Assembly: GCA_013397795.1 (NCBI GenBank)
Contig: VZTJ01005995.1
Location: forward strand, 868,001 to 932,000
Length of the DNA: 64,000 nt
Reading direction: 5' to 3'
Source: Orthonyx spaldingii
Taxonomy: Eukaryota; Chordata; Aves; Passeriformes; Orthonychidae
Positions within the stretch are counted from its first letter, which is position 1. Every line of letters starts with the position of its first letter. Made by a program: the position numbers and the translations under genes. The notes under the pieces were generated by a model, which saw only the letters and a list, made by a program, of their open reading frames with translations, was not told the DNA's origin and searched no databases. Of the stretch, positions 12,521 through 24,768 are shown one piece after another.

Positions 12521-15500
12521 TTGTGAGAGACTGGCAAAAAAGATTGCTGGCTCAAAACAACTGAAATGGAAGCTCAAGTATGTGTTCTTTAATAAGGGGA
12601 AAAAAATATTTAAATAGTTTTCTATGAACTGATTTCAATTTACCTTAGCTATCAAATTGCTAAGCTGGTATGGAGTAACTTCCTTCTAGGCAGCAAATGG
12701 TGTTTGGTTGACCCAATGACTATACATGTCAGCAAATTTTATCACATTTAACAGAAAAAATAGCTTTACATACAGAAGTATTTTATGCAGTGAATGGGTT
12801 ATGTTCTTTTAGCATCTGATCAAGGAAACATTTAACTCTAAACATTCTGCTGCGAGGCAATGTAGACTCAGCACACACTTGGGATGCCTCAGGTCTTTCT
12901 TTCTTATGACTGGTCACTATGCAGTTTTCAAATACCCTGACCCAAGCATTAAAAATGAAATTATGGACTCACCATTTCATTACAGTGTAGCAAGAGCATC
13001 TAACCACTCCTGCTGTGTAAGCAAGTAAGAAGAGTAAGTTATGTTCTAAAATATTAAAAATACCAGAGAAGAATAACTGTGCAGCAATCACACAGCCACC
13101 AAGGTCAATAAATTTAAACAGATCATTCCTTTTTTATTTACATAGCTCATTTGAGTGTGTGTCTTTCATGTTTTCAGCCAAAAAAAATAAATCATCAATA
13201 TGCTGTCTACAGACTATTTATAAGGGCTGACAGGACAAAATGATGACCAAGTCTAGGAAGGTTGCAAAGCCATACAGCTCTATTCCATCAACAAGAAATT
13301 AATGTTAAAATTTTCTTAGGTACTTCCTTTGCAAAGCTGACTCTTAGTTCAGAAACCTACTTCTCAGGCCATGACTTCTTCCCTAATGCAATCCTAGTAG
13401 GTTCATTGTAGGCCTAAGCAGAAAACTGCTCCATAGTATAGGTTTTATTTTTTGAGAAAATGCCTGTAACAAAAGTGAAGAGCACAGTCTTATAGCTTGT
13501 ACATACATACACACAGGTTAAGTTCTAAATTTCACCATTTGTGTAAGAAAAAACTTCCAAAATAGACTTTCCAGTCTCCATAATTTATGAAACTCTATTT
13601 ACTGTTTCTTTAGTTTACATCATTTTGTTTGTAGGACATCTACAAACAAAACATGTTTGTTTACGTCTACTTGTAGGACAACAAATGGATAAGTAGTTCT
13701 GGGATTTTTTTGTTGTTCCTGTGAATGTTATCCACATTATGTGAGGCATTCTAATGTATGTGACTGCATTTGTAAGTGGAGAGAGCAGGAGAGACAACAC
13801 ATTTGAATACAAAGCCAACAGCTGAAATGTGGTCTAAAAATAAAGTAGGGACTGATGGGGGCTCCTAAAAAAGAAATCCTGGTAAAACCTCATAGATTTT
13901 TGTAGATATTTTCGTCAGAGACTAAATAACTCTTTGCTTTTTAACTTTCAGTTAGTTTATATTACATCTTCATGCTACCAGTAGAATATACACAGTCAAC
14001 AGAAAAGCTTATTTGACTGTCTACTTGTACTGCACAGCAAATGTTTTAGTATCCCACAATATAACTCAGACACTGCAGACTTGCGTGCAGGTAGGTGTCT
14101 CTGAAGAGTTTTCACAATTGCAATCTATATATGAAGAGATGAAAATATGTAGTAAAATTACTTCAGAGAATTAAAGGCACATTCCTATACTGAATAAAGT
14201 CAGAAGTTATCTCACAGTAATTTCTCACAGTAATTAAAAGCCAACCATTTAAAACATAAATAACTAAAAATTAGCCCCAGAAATCAATATCTCAGCAAAG
14301 ATATTGTCTCAAAAAAAACCAAATACAGACATGATAAGAAAAGTAAAAAATCCCAAATATAATGTCAAAAAGAAACATCAGTTTTATAAAATAATTAATT
14401 TCTTTCTGTTACGTAAATATTTAATTGTTTCTATTATGTTGAATATATTTGCATTCCCCTAAATAAATAAGTTTTGTAGTTGAAAACCTAAATTACCCTT
14501 GCTCAAGCAGTACAATTGATTAAAGACATAGGTTACTATCAGTCTGCATCAAATTAATTTCTTTGTAGAATGAAAGTGTTAGAAACCAGGAGCAAATTTC
14601 TCAGCAATTCTTTGAGTTTTGGACTTCAGTTAACTTTGAGAATATGTGAAAACAAACCATTATTCTGATTCTGAGTGATTTTTACATGGTTGCTTTGTAC
14701 AGAGGCTAAATGGGAGCTGTTAACTGAAGACTGACACTTTAAAAGAATATTAATTTTTATATTTATATTTAAAATAAACATATGACATATTTCTATGTGT
14801 GTAGGATGTAATAAAATCAAGGGGAAAATATCAACAAAGAAAACTTCTGGACTGAAACTAAAATATCAGTTTCTGAGGAAAAGTGAAAAAAAAAAAAGGA
14901 AAGTCAGTAGATGTGAATGAAAACTTGAATTGAGAATCACGTATAGTATCAAAAATATGTCTATTAAAAAAAATCCAAGAAACCAAGAGTAACAAAAATA
15001 AGCAAACAAACCAGGAAAAAATAAGATAATCCTTTCTTGTCAAAGGTGGTGAAAATATGGAACATATTTACTTTTGTTATATTCCAGTACCTAAAAATCC
15101 CAAATGGGAATTTTGCATCATACCAGACAATAACATTTTAACATGCCTGCTAGTGAATATTTATGCTAATTTTAGGAAGGTGGCAAGGCATCCACTGTTA
15201 TTTGTAGCTGTAGTGCCAAAATAACAGATCTGTGGCCCAGTCAGCCCCTTTGTCCTTTTTAATCTTACACTCCCATGCATAAAAAATGACACTGTAAAAT
15301 AATGTGTTCTGTGGTTGACACTTAGTATCATAATTTCCACTTCTAAGTAAATTTCTTGCCGCCAAGTTGTAAACCCTTGAAATATAGGGTTTGTGATATA
15401 AGTGCTGAGACAACCTTGAACATAACTGAGAAAATGACACAACTATAATTATGCTCTGTGAGAAACATAATAATGTATTCTGAACTCATAATTTGGTCAT

Positions 15501-16074
15501 TTATTTTCTATAATTGCATTTTTGTTTTCTCTTTAAACGAACCTTTATAATTTTATAAATAACATAGTCATCTCTCTCAAACTTAGATTGGCTTCTCCTT
15601 TGTTAGCCCTGAATTTCTTAGCTATATACACCCTACTTCTCTCCCGCTACTATTTCTGCAGTAATGTGAGACTGTGTGATACAGAAGTCTAAGGACCAGA
15701 ATCAGACTTCCAAGTATAGATTGCAACTTGTTTAACCAAACCTCTAAATTTCCTCCGTACTTGGATTAAATGTCTAATATATTTCTAAAATAAAATAATT
15801 TAAAAAAAAAAAAAGTCAAACCCTAATTTTAACAAAGATACAGAGAGGCCCAAACCAGATGGTGGTTTTTTCCTCATTTAACTTCAGCCAACCAAAAGCA
15901 AAGCCTAAAGGAAAGCTAATTGTCACTTCTTTCTCTGAATCATCTCGTGATTCCTGTGTTTAATGTGATTTCAGTGTGATTAATCAACTTAGGCGACATT
16001 TATTTCTCTTTACTGGAACCTGAAAAATGAGAAACTATCAAGGAACTCTTAAGGAAACCTCCCAGTCTGACCAT
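12521..16074. other. AT-rich intergenic DNA, no gene recognised
   Basis: No gene or transposon recognised. Small features are a 13-bp tandem pair of TCTCACAGTAATT near 14209-14235, a 13-A run at 15802-15814, and an A run near 14887-14898. Open frames of 60-94 codons show no domain. Confidence 0.55.
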
Positions 16075-16283
16075 TGTCGAGCGTCTCTGGCAGTCACACT
16101 CCCAAGGCCAGAGACTTTCACTGCTGGGAGTGGAGCTCCTTCGCAGCAGTGGCTCCAGTGACCCGAGGGGAGCCCCCTTGACTCCCTGCACGCCCCACTC
16201 ACATCCAGACAGACCAGGGTCCCTCACCTGGCTCGATCCCAGGTTTCCCATCGCAGTCTCAGATGTCTCGTTCCATAAAGCCA

Positions 16284-16289
16284 TTTATT
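16284..16289 (-). promoter_or_regulatory. AATAAA poly(A) signal in the 16-kb LTR
   Basis: TTTATT on the + strand reads AATAAA on the - strand. It lies about 75 bases downstream of a TATA-like TGTAAAAG, a spacing typical of compact LTR promoters. Expected to mark the R region of the LTR; function is inferred from position only. Confidence 0.5.
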
Positions 16290-16362
16290 CACAGTGCAGG
16301 GACACAGAAACAGCTCGAGCTGGTGCCTCTGAGGAGGGACCCCCAACAAAGGAACCCCTGGG

Positions 16363-16370
16363 CTTTTACA
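16363..16370 (-). promoter_or_regulatory. TATA-like box in the 16-kb LTR
   Basis: TGTAAAAG on the - strand sits upstream of the poly(A) signal and downstream of the paired U3 repeats, where an LTR core promoter would be expected. It is an imperfect TATA box, and the call depends on the LTR interpretation. Confidence 0.35.
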
Positions 16371-16469
16371 CCCTCACAGTTTGCCCGCAAGTCTCGCTCT
16401 TGCTCCCGGGGCCCCGCTCCTGCCCCTCTTCGTGTCCATTCAGCTCTCTGCTATCACCCCTTTACATCT

Positions 16470-16549
16470 CCTTTGTTATCTGAGAAGTCGGTCCATTAAC
16501 CTGGCTAACACCACCCATCGTCGTTCCCTTTGTTATCCCACAGGTTGGT
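16470..16549 (-). repeat. Paired 23-bp direct repeats in presumed LTR U3
   Basis: Copies at 16470-16492 and 16527-16549 share CCTTTGTTATC exactly and agree at 18 of 23 positions overall, with start points 57 bp apart. Direct repeats in U3 are common enhancer units in retroviral LTRs. CCTTTGT also fits an HMG-box (SOX/TCF-like) core, which is inference from the short motif only. Confidence 0.55.
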
Positions 16550-16650
16550 CAGTTCACAATCTTTTGTCTCGGACTCCCAACCAAACTCAACCTGCATCTC
16601 AATCTGCAGCTTTCGAGCCCAGATACCTGGACCAGATGCACTCCTCAACA

Positions 16651-18079
16651 GCAGATAGATAACGGACTTTAGGATGCTACTTCTCCTAAAATAGATACTT
16701 TTAGTCAAAATTCTAAGCTCTCTCATTAGTTTCATTTGTCTGTTTCACTTCTGTATTTTGGCTTCTCAGGTGCAATAATGGATTTCAATTTGTGGTAACA
16801 GAAATAATTAGATAATTTAGTCTGACCTTCTCTATAACTCAGACCATGAAATATTTCAGTTACTTTTTCTTTTAATGACTATGGCAATTTGTGCTATTCA
16901 GTAATTATACACAAAGAATTTTTGAGGGGAAAAAAACCCTTCAAAACTTTTATATTTTTATACAACAGTCCTGATTCCAAACCTGACAAGGCAGCAAATA
17001 TTCACGGTACACCTCGTTTAGCTTATAAAAAATAAAGTAAATAAAAATTACAAACAAACAAAACAGAAAAACAGTCATTTATTTGAGCTGGTTTATTTAT
17101 ATCTATCAGTATTCTAAACCTCCTTTTTTTCCCCCAGAATGAAGCAACGCCAAATCAAGACTTAAACAGTCATGCTTCAATTGGTCCCCAATAGATGCTC
17201 ATCTCATGCTACACACAATCCTTTTCCTTTGACAATAAATTTGACTTTAGGTATTTCCCGGTTCATACTCCAGAACTGTGAAACACACCTTTGTGCCACT
17301 ACTACTGTTTACAAAACTGTATTACATCTCTGATTAACAAAACAACTCAGGATAAAAAGATCTGCGAATAACAGTCCTGCACAAGGAATAGGTGCTATTT
17401 TTCTGTGAAAAAGTTTATTACAGACTTAGAGGATTTGAAACAGTAATGCAACAAAATGTTTTCATAGGTCTCAATTTTCTTAATCCTTGAAGTCTATGGA
17501 AACTTCTTAGAAATATATTTGAAAGTTTCCTCCATTTATGCAGATGCTGTTGTACATATTCCCAACAATTACACCAAAAGACACCATGTATTACTCAACA
17601 GATCTACAGATTGATCTGAAAAGGTCTAAATTATAGTTTTCACTTTTCATCATGTTTTTAACGAAATGCATTCCCTATTCTGTCAAGGTAATTTTTTAAA
17701 TTATCAGTAGACTAAGAATGCCAGTCTGCTTTAAATACACTCCCAAATTCAACAGGAATACAGACTGAATATTTTTAAGCTTTTAAAGCTGTAATGCAAT
17801 GAACCAAAATAAATATAATCGGAAATTTGTCTTCAAATGTTTTCTCTTCCATTTCCATCTAATAGAATAATTATAATGCAGTCCCAGATTTTATTCTCTG
17901 ACCTCAAGTAATTTTCATTCTAAAACATGAACAATCTACATGAGAAATAAAAACAATAAACCACACACACACACACAGACAACACACAAAAAACCCAACT
18001 AAGCAATGAAACAAGAAATCCCTGAATCCTTTTCAAACACCCCACAAAATCCATACAAGGCTGACTGAAAGAGATATAG
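16651..18079. other. AT-rich intergenic DNA, no gene recognised
   Basis: Nothing recognised apart from a short CAAA-type repeat near 17050-17066 and the (CA)n run listed separately. Confidence 0.55.
17961..17978. repeat. (CA)n microsatellite
   Basis: About eight uninterrupted CA units followed by a degraded CA-rich tail to roughly 17990. Confidence 0.85.
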
Positions 18080-18335
18080 AAAAATGTCTACAAATCTCCA
18101 TGTAGGTAGGAGTAAAGGAGATAGAGCCAGATTCTCCTTAGTCACATCCAGTGACATTACAAGAGTAAATGGGTGTAAAATCAAGAAAATACCTGTCAAC
18201 CACAACAAAAATGCTGTGACAGTGGTCAAACACTGAAACAGGTTGCTGAGAGACGTTGTATCATCTCCGCCCTTGGAGATAATCAAAACACAGTTAAATA
18301 TGATCCTGCATTGAGTAGGAGGCTTTCAGGAATGT
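18080..18335 (+). mobile_element. Diverged CR1 LINE 3' region
   Basis: Landmarks appear in CR1 order: GATAGAGCCAGATTCTCCTT (18120 on), CAGTGACATTACAAGAG, then CAGTGGTCAAACACTGAAAC (18220 on), CAGGTTGCTGAGAGACGTTG, and TCTCCGCCCTTGGAGATAAT followed by CAAAACACAGTTAAATATGA. These match the CR1 text around 'ggtcaaacactggaacagg' and 'ccttggagatattc'. The terminal part after about 18335 is absent. Start is approximate; similarity fades upstream of 18110. Confidence 0.75.
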
Positions 18336-18600
18336 GCTGAAATACTTGTATGATAATAATTATGTTGAGAGGCCATTCATCATTTAATTAATTTCAGTTC
18401 AATAGCCAGTGACCTTGCTTATCACCCTACCCTTTACTCCCTCTAAGGTTAGAATGAAATACCTGAGAACAAGTCTATCAAGTATGCTTAAGTCTCTTTG
18501 AAAAAACAACATGACATTAGTGGACTCAAAGGGGTGATGGGAAGATCAATTTTTGCTGAGGTTGTCCAATCAGTCATATAGAACTGCATTAACATTGCTC
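18336..18600. other. Short intergenic gap, nothing recognised
   Basis: No open frame or repeat of note between the CR1 relic and the acceptor-like tract at 18605. Confidence 0.5.
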
Positions 18601-18604
18601 CAGT

Positions 18605-18856
18605 GTTCTCTTTGTCTTTACAGTCACCCTATGCACTGACTATGAATGTGGGAAAGGACTGACCCAGAGGCAAGAGAAGATCAGGAATAGCACAGTACTT
18701 CATCTGGAAGAAGGAGAAGAGGTAGTAGTAGCTGTTTATTCTGATGCAGAGACATGTAGTTTATATTGATTAAGTCAGGGAAGCCAAGACTATGTGACCT
18801 TTAAGGCTGAACAGCAGGTATCTTTCACAGTGAAAATGACAGCAGGAACATTGTAA
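18605..18856 (+). other. Possible dead exon with splice-acceptor-like start
   Basis: A pyrimidine-rich tract TTCTCTTTGTCTTTACAG (18606-18623) is a strong match to a vertebrate 3' splice site. It is followed by a frame (phase from 18623) that stays open to 18766, meets a single TGA at 18767-18769, and then stays open again to TAA at 18854-18856. The translated text is rich in E, V and charged residues, including a run L-E-E-G-E-E-V-V-V-A-V, and differs from the surrounding AT-rich translations. It could be the last exon of a decayed gene or a retrocopy piece. I do not recognise the family. No matching upstream exon was found in the window, and a chance origin is quite possible. Confidence 0.25.
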
Positions 18857-21800
18857 ACACATTCTTTAATGGTGTACATTAAAGTTCTCCCCAAAAAAAT
18901 TACTTAGTATTAGTCAAATATGAATATGGATTTGTATTACTTACAAACATAACCAATCTTTTATTACCTAATATTTGATGATTTTAAAACAAATAAATAA
19001 AATTATTCAAGTTTCTTACCAAAATCTGAAATCACACAACACGGCACAGTTATCGGTGTCTGATGGGTGCTTCTAACCAAAAGTTAGAAATCTGAAGTAA
19101 AAATCAGTTTATTAACAGTTTTAAAATCAACTAACTCTTATATAATTAGTGTCTTACCTCAGTTTGTCCTGTATTTTTTTCTGAAAGATAAACAAAGAAA
19201 TTTGTGAGAGAGCACCAACCAAATGGACCGATGCAGTTTAAAAATAAAGAATAAAGTTCAATAATTGCAGTAAGCAATCAACAAAGCTAGGAAGTAGTTT
19301 TCCTGTGTCTACCTGATGTCAATCAGCATGGAATCTTATGAGATATAAAACTTTTCTAAGCAGTATTTATGGTGACAAAGAGACGGAAACAGAGAACCAA
19401 ATAATATTATTCCATTACAAGCACTTTAAAATAAGCTTTTTTAAAAGCTCAGGGCATTATTTAGACTCCGAGTCTTTTGTAAGTTTTTACTGCTTTGACT
19501 TGTGTGGAAAAGAAAAAGAAAGCTGCAATTATGCAAAAGTATAGACTCACTGCTGTGCTAAGTTTCAGCTTTCTTGTTTGATAGTATTGCAGGTTACTAA
19601 TTACAGCTTGACTGCCAAAATAAACTTATCAGGTTAGCAACTGCTTTTTTAAAGGGAGTTGAAAGAACAGAATTTATGTTGAGGTAAAATAGACTCTCGT
19701 GAAATTTCTAAACAACAGTCTCTCAACTGCTATGGTAAATGCCTTGTAAATTGCATAAATTCCCACTGTGCAGCATGAACATTGAAAATTAAAATGGTGT
19801 TTGGCTGAAAAAATATTGAAATGAAAAATGCTGAAGATGCTGGAGAGTTAATTCATGTTTCCCTGGAGATGATTAGGCACTGAATAAGAGGCTATGACTG
19901 TGTAAAATGTAGGAAAATTAAAGGGTTTTTTCATTTTATTTTTGACTACATCATTGTCTTCATTTTAAAAATGGCTGTTTTAAAAGTTGCCAAGTTCACA
20001 CATATGAACATAAAACATTTCCATAGCTGTATTTATCTGTGACATCTGTATGATGTAAAGATATATGTCTTTAAAATTACTCGAATAGGTTGCATAAGTA
20101 CATAGATGCTGGTAAGAAAAATTAAAATGATATTTTGAAATTTACCTATGGCATAATTTAAAGTAGGTGTCATTGGAAATATTTCCTTATTTAATGATCC
20201 CTCCTTGGAGAATATGCCCTTGAGCAGTAAGGACATATTTCTCCCCTTGTTAAAATTAAAGTTAATTTACCTCATCAACTCCCTTAAAGTAAAAGTCATA
20301 GTATCTAAGTATTAGATATCAATAAACTATTATCAGGCTTTATCACAGTGATGCCAACTTTTCAATGATGGGCTTAACATTGAAAATGGAATGTGTACCT
20401 TAAGAAGTGTAAAAAGTGTATATTTTCAAGGATACAGACTTTATGTTTCAGTTCTGATCTACAAAACTCAATAAAGGATGATAGAACAGGTTTTGTTCCA
20501 TTTCCATATTTTTCAGATGTGCATATGTAAGGTTAGTATTGGCTGTGATATATTTATCCCAATTTCTGTAAGAATGGGTGAGATATAGTCTGTAGATTTT
20601 TTTTTTTCTTTAAAGGTCATTAAAAGCTGAATTCTTTTTGTATGTTGCTACATACTTAGTAAATACCTTAAAACTGCTCCTTATAACCCTTTTGAAAAAT
20701 TATATCAATGATGCAGATAACTATTAAAGATCCAGTTGCTGGTTTCTGTCTGCAGAAACTGGTTCTCTGAAAATTTTATTAGCTAACACATAGAAACTCA
20801 CAGCTTGTGCCTCAGATGTAATAAGCATTCAGCAAGAACTAATGACTGATATGAAAGAGGAATGTGCAAATGGTCTCACAGTTTCCAAAAATGAGAAGAG
20901 AGCAGGAAGGAAACCATCATGCCATCCTGACTTATCAGGGGCACCACATTGTCCCTCAGTATGGCACATCTTCAGAATTTGAACAGTCCATAAATCCACA
21001 TGGGATCATGCGCTAATGAAGTGTGCCAAAGTAATACAAATTTGTAAGCTCAGCAACAGGCAATGTTATTGAAATTAACCCAAAAGGTGAAGTAGAAAGA
21101 TCTTCACAATTACTTTTTAAACTCTGACCACTTAGTTTCTGACATGGAACAAGCAGAACATGGGACCTGATGCAAATCTGATGGTGTTGGCTAGCAATTA
21201 CATTCTGGAGCTGGAAAAGAATAGGAAGATAAACCATCTTGCTTGAAGTTATTTTCTACCTCAGCTATTTATATCTCCTCAAGGGTTTAATATACTGCGT
21301 TTGCAAAACCTCTGTTTTCTGAAATCTCCCCTGCCTTTGTAGGCATGTGAATATAAATATATATATATACGCATACACAAACACATACACCCTGGTAAAT
21401 CCTATTTATTAATCATATCAGGGGTTTTTGTTTATTTATTTAGGCTACAGCTTGTTCTATATATGGGTATTCTGGCACTAATTATAGAACAGATTGTGTT
21501 GGGATTTCTACAGGACTGCACTATGGCAATACAGATTAAGCAATTAACCTTGATGTCACTGTAATTATTAAGATACTTTAGCAAAATGAACTAATTTCCC
21601 CACAGGATGTTCTGCTGAAATCAACTTCCACTCTTTTTAAGATGCCAAAATAGAAAATGTTAATGGAAAACTAAGTTTGCAATTTTGGTAATGTGCTGGG
21701 CCTTTTCAGCGGTCATCTTTTAGTGTTTCACACAATAGTTCACCCCAAACTCACAAATATACAGTTTCATAAGAGATAAATAAGAATGCATGCAATAATA

Positions 21801-24479
21801 TTCTATGGAGGTCATTGAAAAAATAGGGAAAAAAAGAAAAGATAATATGTCTTTACTTGGTGCCTTTACCATGCAACATCTAACCTTAAAATTCTAAAAT
21901 ATATAGCAGAGAAACCAGCTTGTACTTACATTCTGTATGCTATTCAGGTAATAAAACTGCTTGCATCCAATATGAAAACATTATATGTTAAACTCTATTA
22001 TATTAGAAACACAACAATATCAAATGTTTTGTCTTCATATTTACATATATATACTTAAATTTAAATTACTCATAGTTACCTCATTACTTCAGTTTATTAA
22101 ATTAAATTTATCCCACATGCTGCTTAGTTTTAACTAGCTCAAATATTAAGTTAATATTAATCTAAAAAAAGACTTTTTTAAAATCTCATAATTATGTTGT
22201 TTTATATGTATAGAAGAATAGTTATCTTGCAGAAATTTTTTTGTAAAAAGCAAACATTTTCTTGAGTGAACAATTGCACTTTGGTCATTACATGTAATGA
22301 TATTAAGACTAATTGCAAAAGCAAGATAATATACACTCAAAGAAAAAAAATTAGGCTGGAAGAAGGGATTACCTTACTACATTATTTAAATAGATTTTTT
22401 TGAAAATTTTCTGTGTTTTTCAATACCTATTTTGAAGACAAATTTGAATGTATTTCAATTAGTATTGAAAATTCTGAGTACAAACTAATGAAATATTCAG
22501 AATAATTATTGTCGTACAATTCATTGTATCTATGTTACAAAAAAGTGTAGACATATAATTTATTCACATTACTGTTATTAAGAGATTTCATTTACCTTCC
22601 TACAGAGAAATAAAACCACAGAAGAAAAACAGTGAACATGAAGACAGAAGAATTTTAATTTTTTTAGATTAAGAAAAATCCCATAGTTTGCCATTTTTAT
22701 AATTGTTTTAGTGCAGCACATTTGCATAGCATTGAAGGCTGTTCAAGCAGCTACTTCAATAATAAATGGAACTGAAGCTATTATCAATTGCATTGGTAAT
22801 TCTGCAAATAATGTCTTTTTTCAAAAAAGGAACAGTCCTTGAAATTTTGCATTCTCTATTTCATAGCAGAACTGCTTTGGTTTTTTTTTTCAAACCTTGA
22901 TGAAGTTGAAGGGAAAAATGTTTAGAGAATATGTGGGCTTTATCAGGTTGATATTTCCTAGGTATACTTATTCAGAACTCAGAACTTTTTGTTTAAATTG
23001 TTTTGTTTTAATGAAAAAACAGGACTCGTAGGTTTCTTGATACTTATTTTTGTTTTGAGAATGGTGGGATATTTACGAACACTTGAGTAGACAGAGATGC
23101 AGCTGCACTGGAGCCATTTATGCAGGGGTGTGAAACAAAATGAAATGGAAAAAATAAGAAAATCTTAGCTAACCCATTTAGGATACTGAAGAATTTACAA
23201 TGTTCTAAAAAGATAGGGAAATTTAATCTGCAAATGTCTCTTTCCCAACAATCACCGTTCTGATTGAAAACAATAGGACTGGTCTAACCACCATATGTCA
23301 AGCAGGGCCTGTACCTGATTGCTCCCAGCAAAGGGCAACCTCATTTCTCTCTCGCTCTGTCCTACAGGAGTCATTGCCAAAAGCAGCAGTTTCAGTAATG
23401 TACTCCCAAGAGATTCTAGTAGAACACAGGAATCCACTGCTGACTGTTTGTGGCCATTTGTGCTTATTATTTGCTCCAAATTCTTTTCTTCAGTAACCTG
23501 TTTTTTCACTTGACCATATTTTGCTCCTTTCCTCTGATTTTTATTAATGGAAAACCTTGTCCATATGTTAAAAGTTTCAGTGTATTTTAATGTGCATGTA
23601 ATATCCCAAAATAAATATTCTATAAAGCATTTAATAGTGAGAAATTATTGGTTAATAGTTCTGTTAATGAGCTGGATATTACTCACTTAGAATACTTAAG
23701 TGCTTTGATGGTGTTTCAACTATGAGATGACAGATGCCTTCCATACAAGTACCACAAATACACACGTTATACGGAGAAATAGGAAAATTACAAAGAAGTG
23801 AAATGATTCACTGGGATCCCTGCAAGAGCTGAATGCAGAAAAATAAAGAACAAAAAAGATGCAATATACAGAACTACTCTGAGTTACAGTGTAGTGAATA
23901 AACATAGTTATTTAACATTTCATTTATTTAAACTTTTTTTGTTGTTTAGGGTTTTTTTTGTCAGTATAATATATTTTTTGTCAGTGTATTAGTGTAACAG
24001 ATATATTTACAAAGGTGTTTTTTCTTCTCATTGACTGCCAATATCATATCATTATGATATTGTACATTAATCTTTACATTTATGTACTGAAAATATTTCT
24101 AAAAGTATGCATTTCCATTTCTGTAATGAGTGGCTATGTGATTCTATAATATATACAGAACAGGGAGAATATAATAACTTTATGCCTTCTCATCTCAGGG
24201 CCCAAAACACAAACCTTAGGTTTTCTTTCCCTTTTACTGGGGTGTTTTTCCTCATTCTCTCTTTTCTCTTTATTGTACCTGTCAAAGAGTCTTGTTTGGC
24301 TGGCTCTTGCCAGCCATTTAGGTGAGCAGGTCGTAGTCACAGGGCCATTTGTAGGCAATTTAAAGGGCTCTGGGGAGCACAGGTAACAGAAGTAGGTAAG
24401 TAGGAGTGTAGTGCTGTAGGGTGAGCAGGCATCCTCCCAGCTTCTGGTGCTGAGTGTTAGGTGGGTGTGATGTTTTGGC
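18857..24479. other. AT-rich intergenic DNA, no gene recognised
   Basis: No gene or transposon recognised. Simple features are a T run near 20599-20608, an (AT)n/(CA)n-like stretch at 21351-21390, a direct duplication of TTTTTTGTCAGT near 23964 and 23985, and a 15-base hairpin palindrome ATATCATTATGATAT at 24046-24060. The less AT-rich stretch just before the G/T tract (about 24320-24479) could be the 5' part of the following CR1 copy, but I cannot match it. Confidence 0.55.
21351..21390. repeat. AT dinucleotide run passing into CA-rich sequence
   Basis: ATATAAATATATATATATAC followed by CA-rich text; a small compound microsatellite. Confidence 0.7.
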
Positions 24480-24621
24480 TGAGGGTTTTTTGTTGGTTTG
24501 CGTTTTTTGGTTTGTTTTTTTGTTTTGGGGTTTTTTTGGTTGTTCTTTTTTTTTTGGTGTTGTTTTTGGGGGATTTGTTGTTGGTTTTTTTGTTTGGTTG
24601 GTTTTGGTTTGTTTTTTTTAA
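24480..24621. repeat. G/T-rich low-complexity tract
   Basis: About 140 bases made almost entirely of T and G on the + strand, with irregular TTTTGG, GGTTTT and TTGTTTGG units. It is not a telomere repeat and has no constant period. It directly abuts the CR1-like block that follows, and an open frame (24461-24769) runs through both, giving a F/G/V/L-rich run that reflects base composition. Confidence 0.85.
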
Positions 24622-24768
24622 GGAAGAAGCGGAAAGGTTAAGGAGTATCAGGGAGAGCAAAAGTGAAATAGACTGGCAGAATTACATCCTTCCAATCCTG
24701 AGAGAAGCTCAGCAGGAGTCAGAGGACTTCTGCCTGCCTTGTCATCAGCAGGGGGAGGAGTCCGAGTA
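24622..24768 (+). mobile_element. CR1 ORF1-like fragment
   Basis: The frame ending at 24769 reads E-A-E-R-L-R-S-I-R-E-S, then E-I-D-W, then L-P-I-L-R-E-A-Q-Q, and closes with a short acidic tail. This resembles the part of avian CR1 ORF1 that typically reads 'ERLRSIRE...EIDWW...LPSLR'. The match is remembered, not searched. It joins directly to CR1 3'-tail sequence at about 24770, so the rest of ORF1 and nearly all of ORF2 are missing. ORF1 encodes a nucleic-acid-binding LINE protein; this scrap cannot. Confidence 0.5.

Larger units (their letters stand above)
16075..16650 (-). mobile_element. Probable solo LTR of an endogenous retrovirus (GC-rich)
   Basis: This 576-bp block is clearly GC-richer than its flanks. 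Read on the - strand it begins TGTTGAG (16650 downward) and ends CTCGACA (at 16075), so the termini form an imperfect inverted repeat of TG...CA type, as LTRs have. Inside, in LTR order, are two related 23-bp repeats in the presumed U3, a TATA-like TGTAAAAG and an AATAAA poly(A) signal. I see no gag, pol or env sequence on either side, so a solo LTR is likely. The presumed target-site copies (GACCAT on the left, GCAGAT on the right) agree at only 3 of 6 positions, so the edges, particularly the left one, are uncertain. The alternative is a GC-rich exon or promoter of a host transcript. I do not recognise the LTR family. Confidence 0.6.

Noticed and set aside
16000..16483. Overlapping frames on both strands in the GC-rich island (94 and 117 codons)
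   Set aside because: Long frames on both strands are expected in GC-rich DNA; the LTR landmarks explain the island better than a coding exon does.
24046..24060. Perfect short palindrome as a protein-binding site or hairpin RNA
   Set aside because: Fifteen AT-rich bases are expected by chance in 64 kb of this composition.
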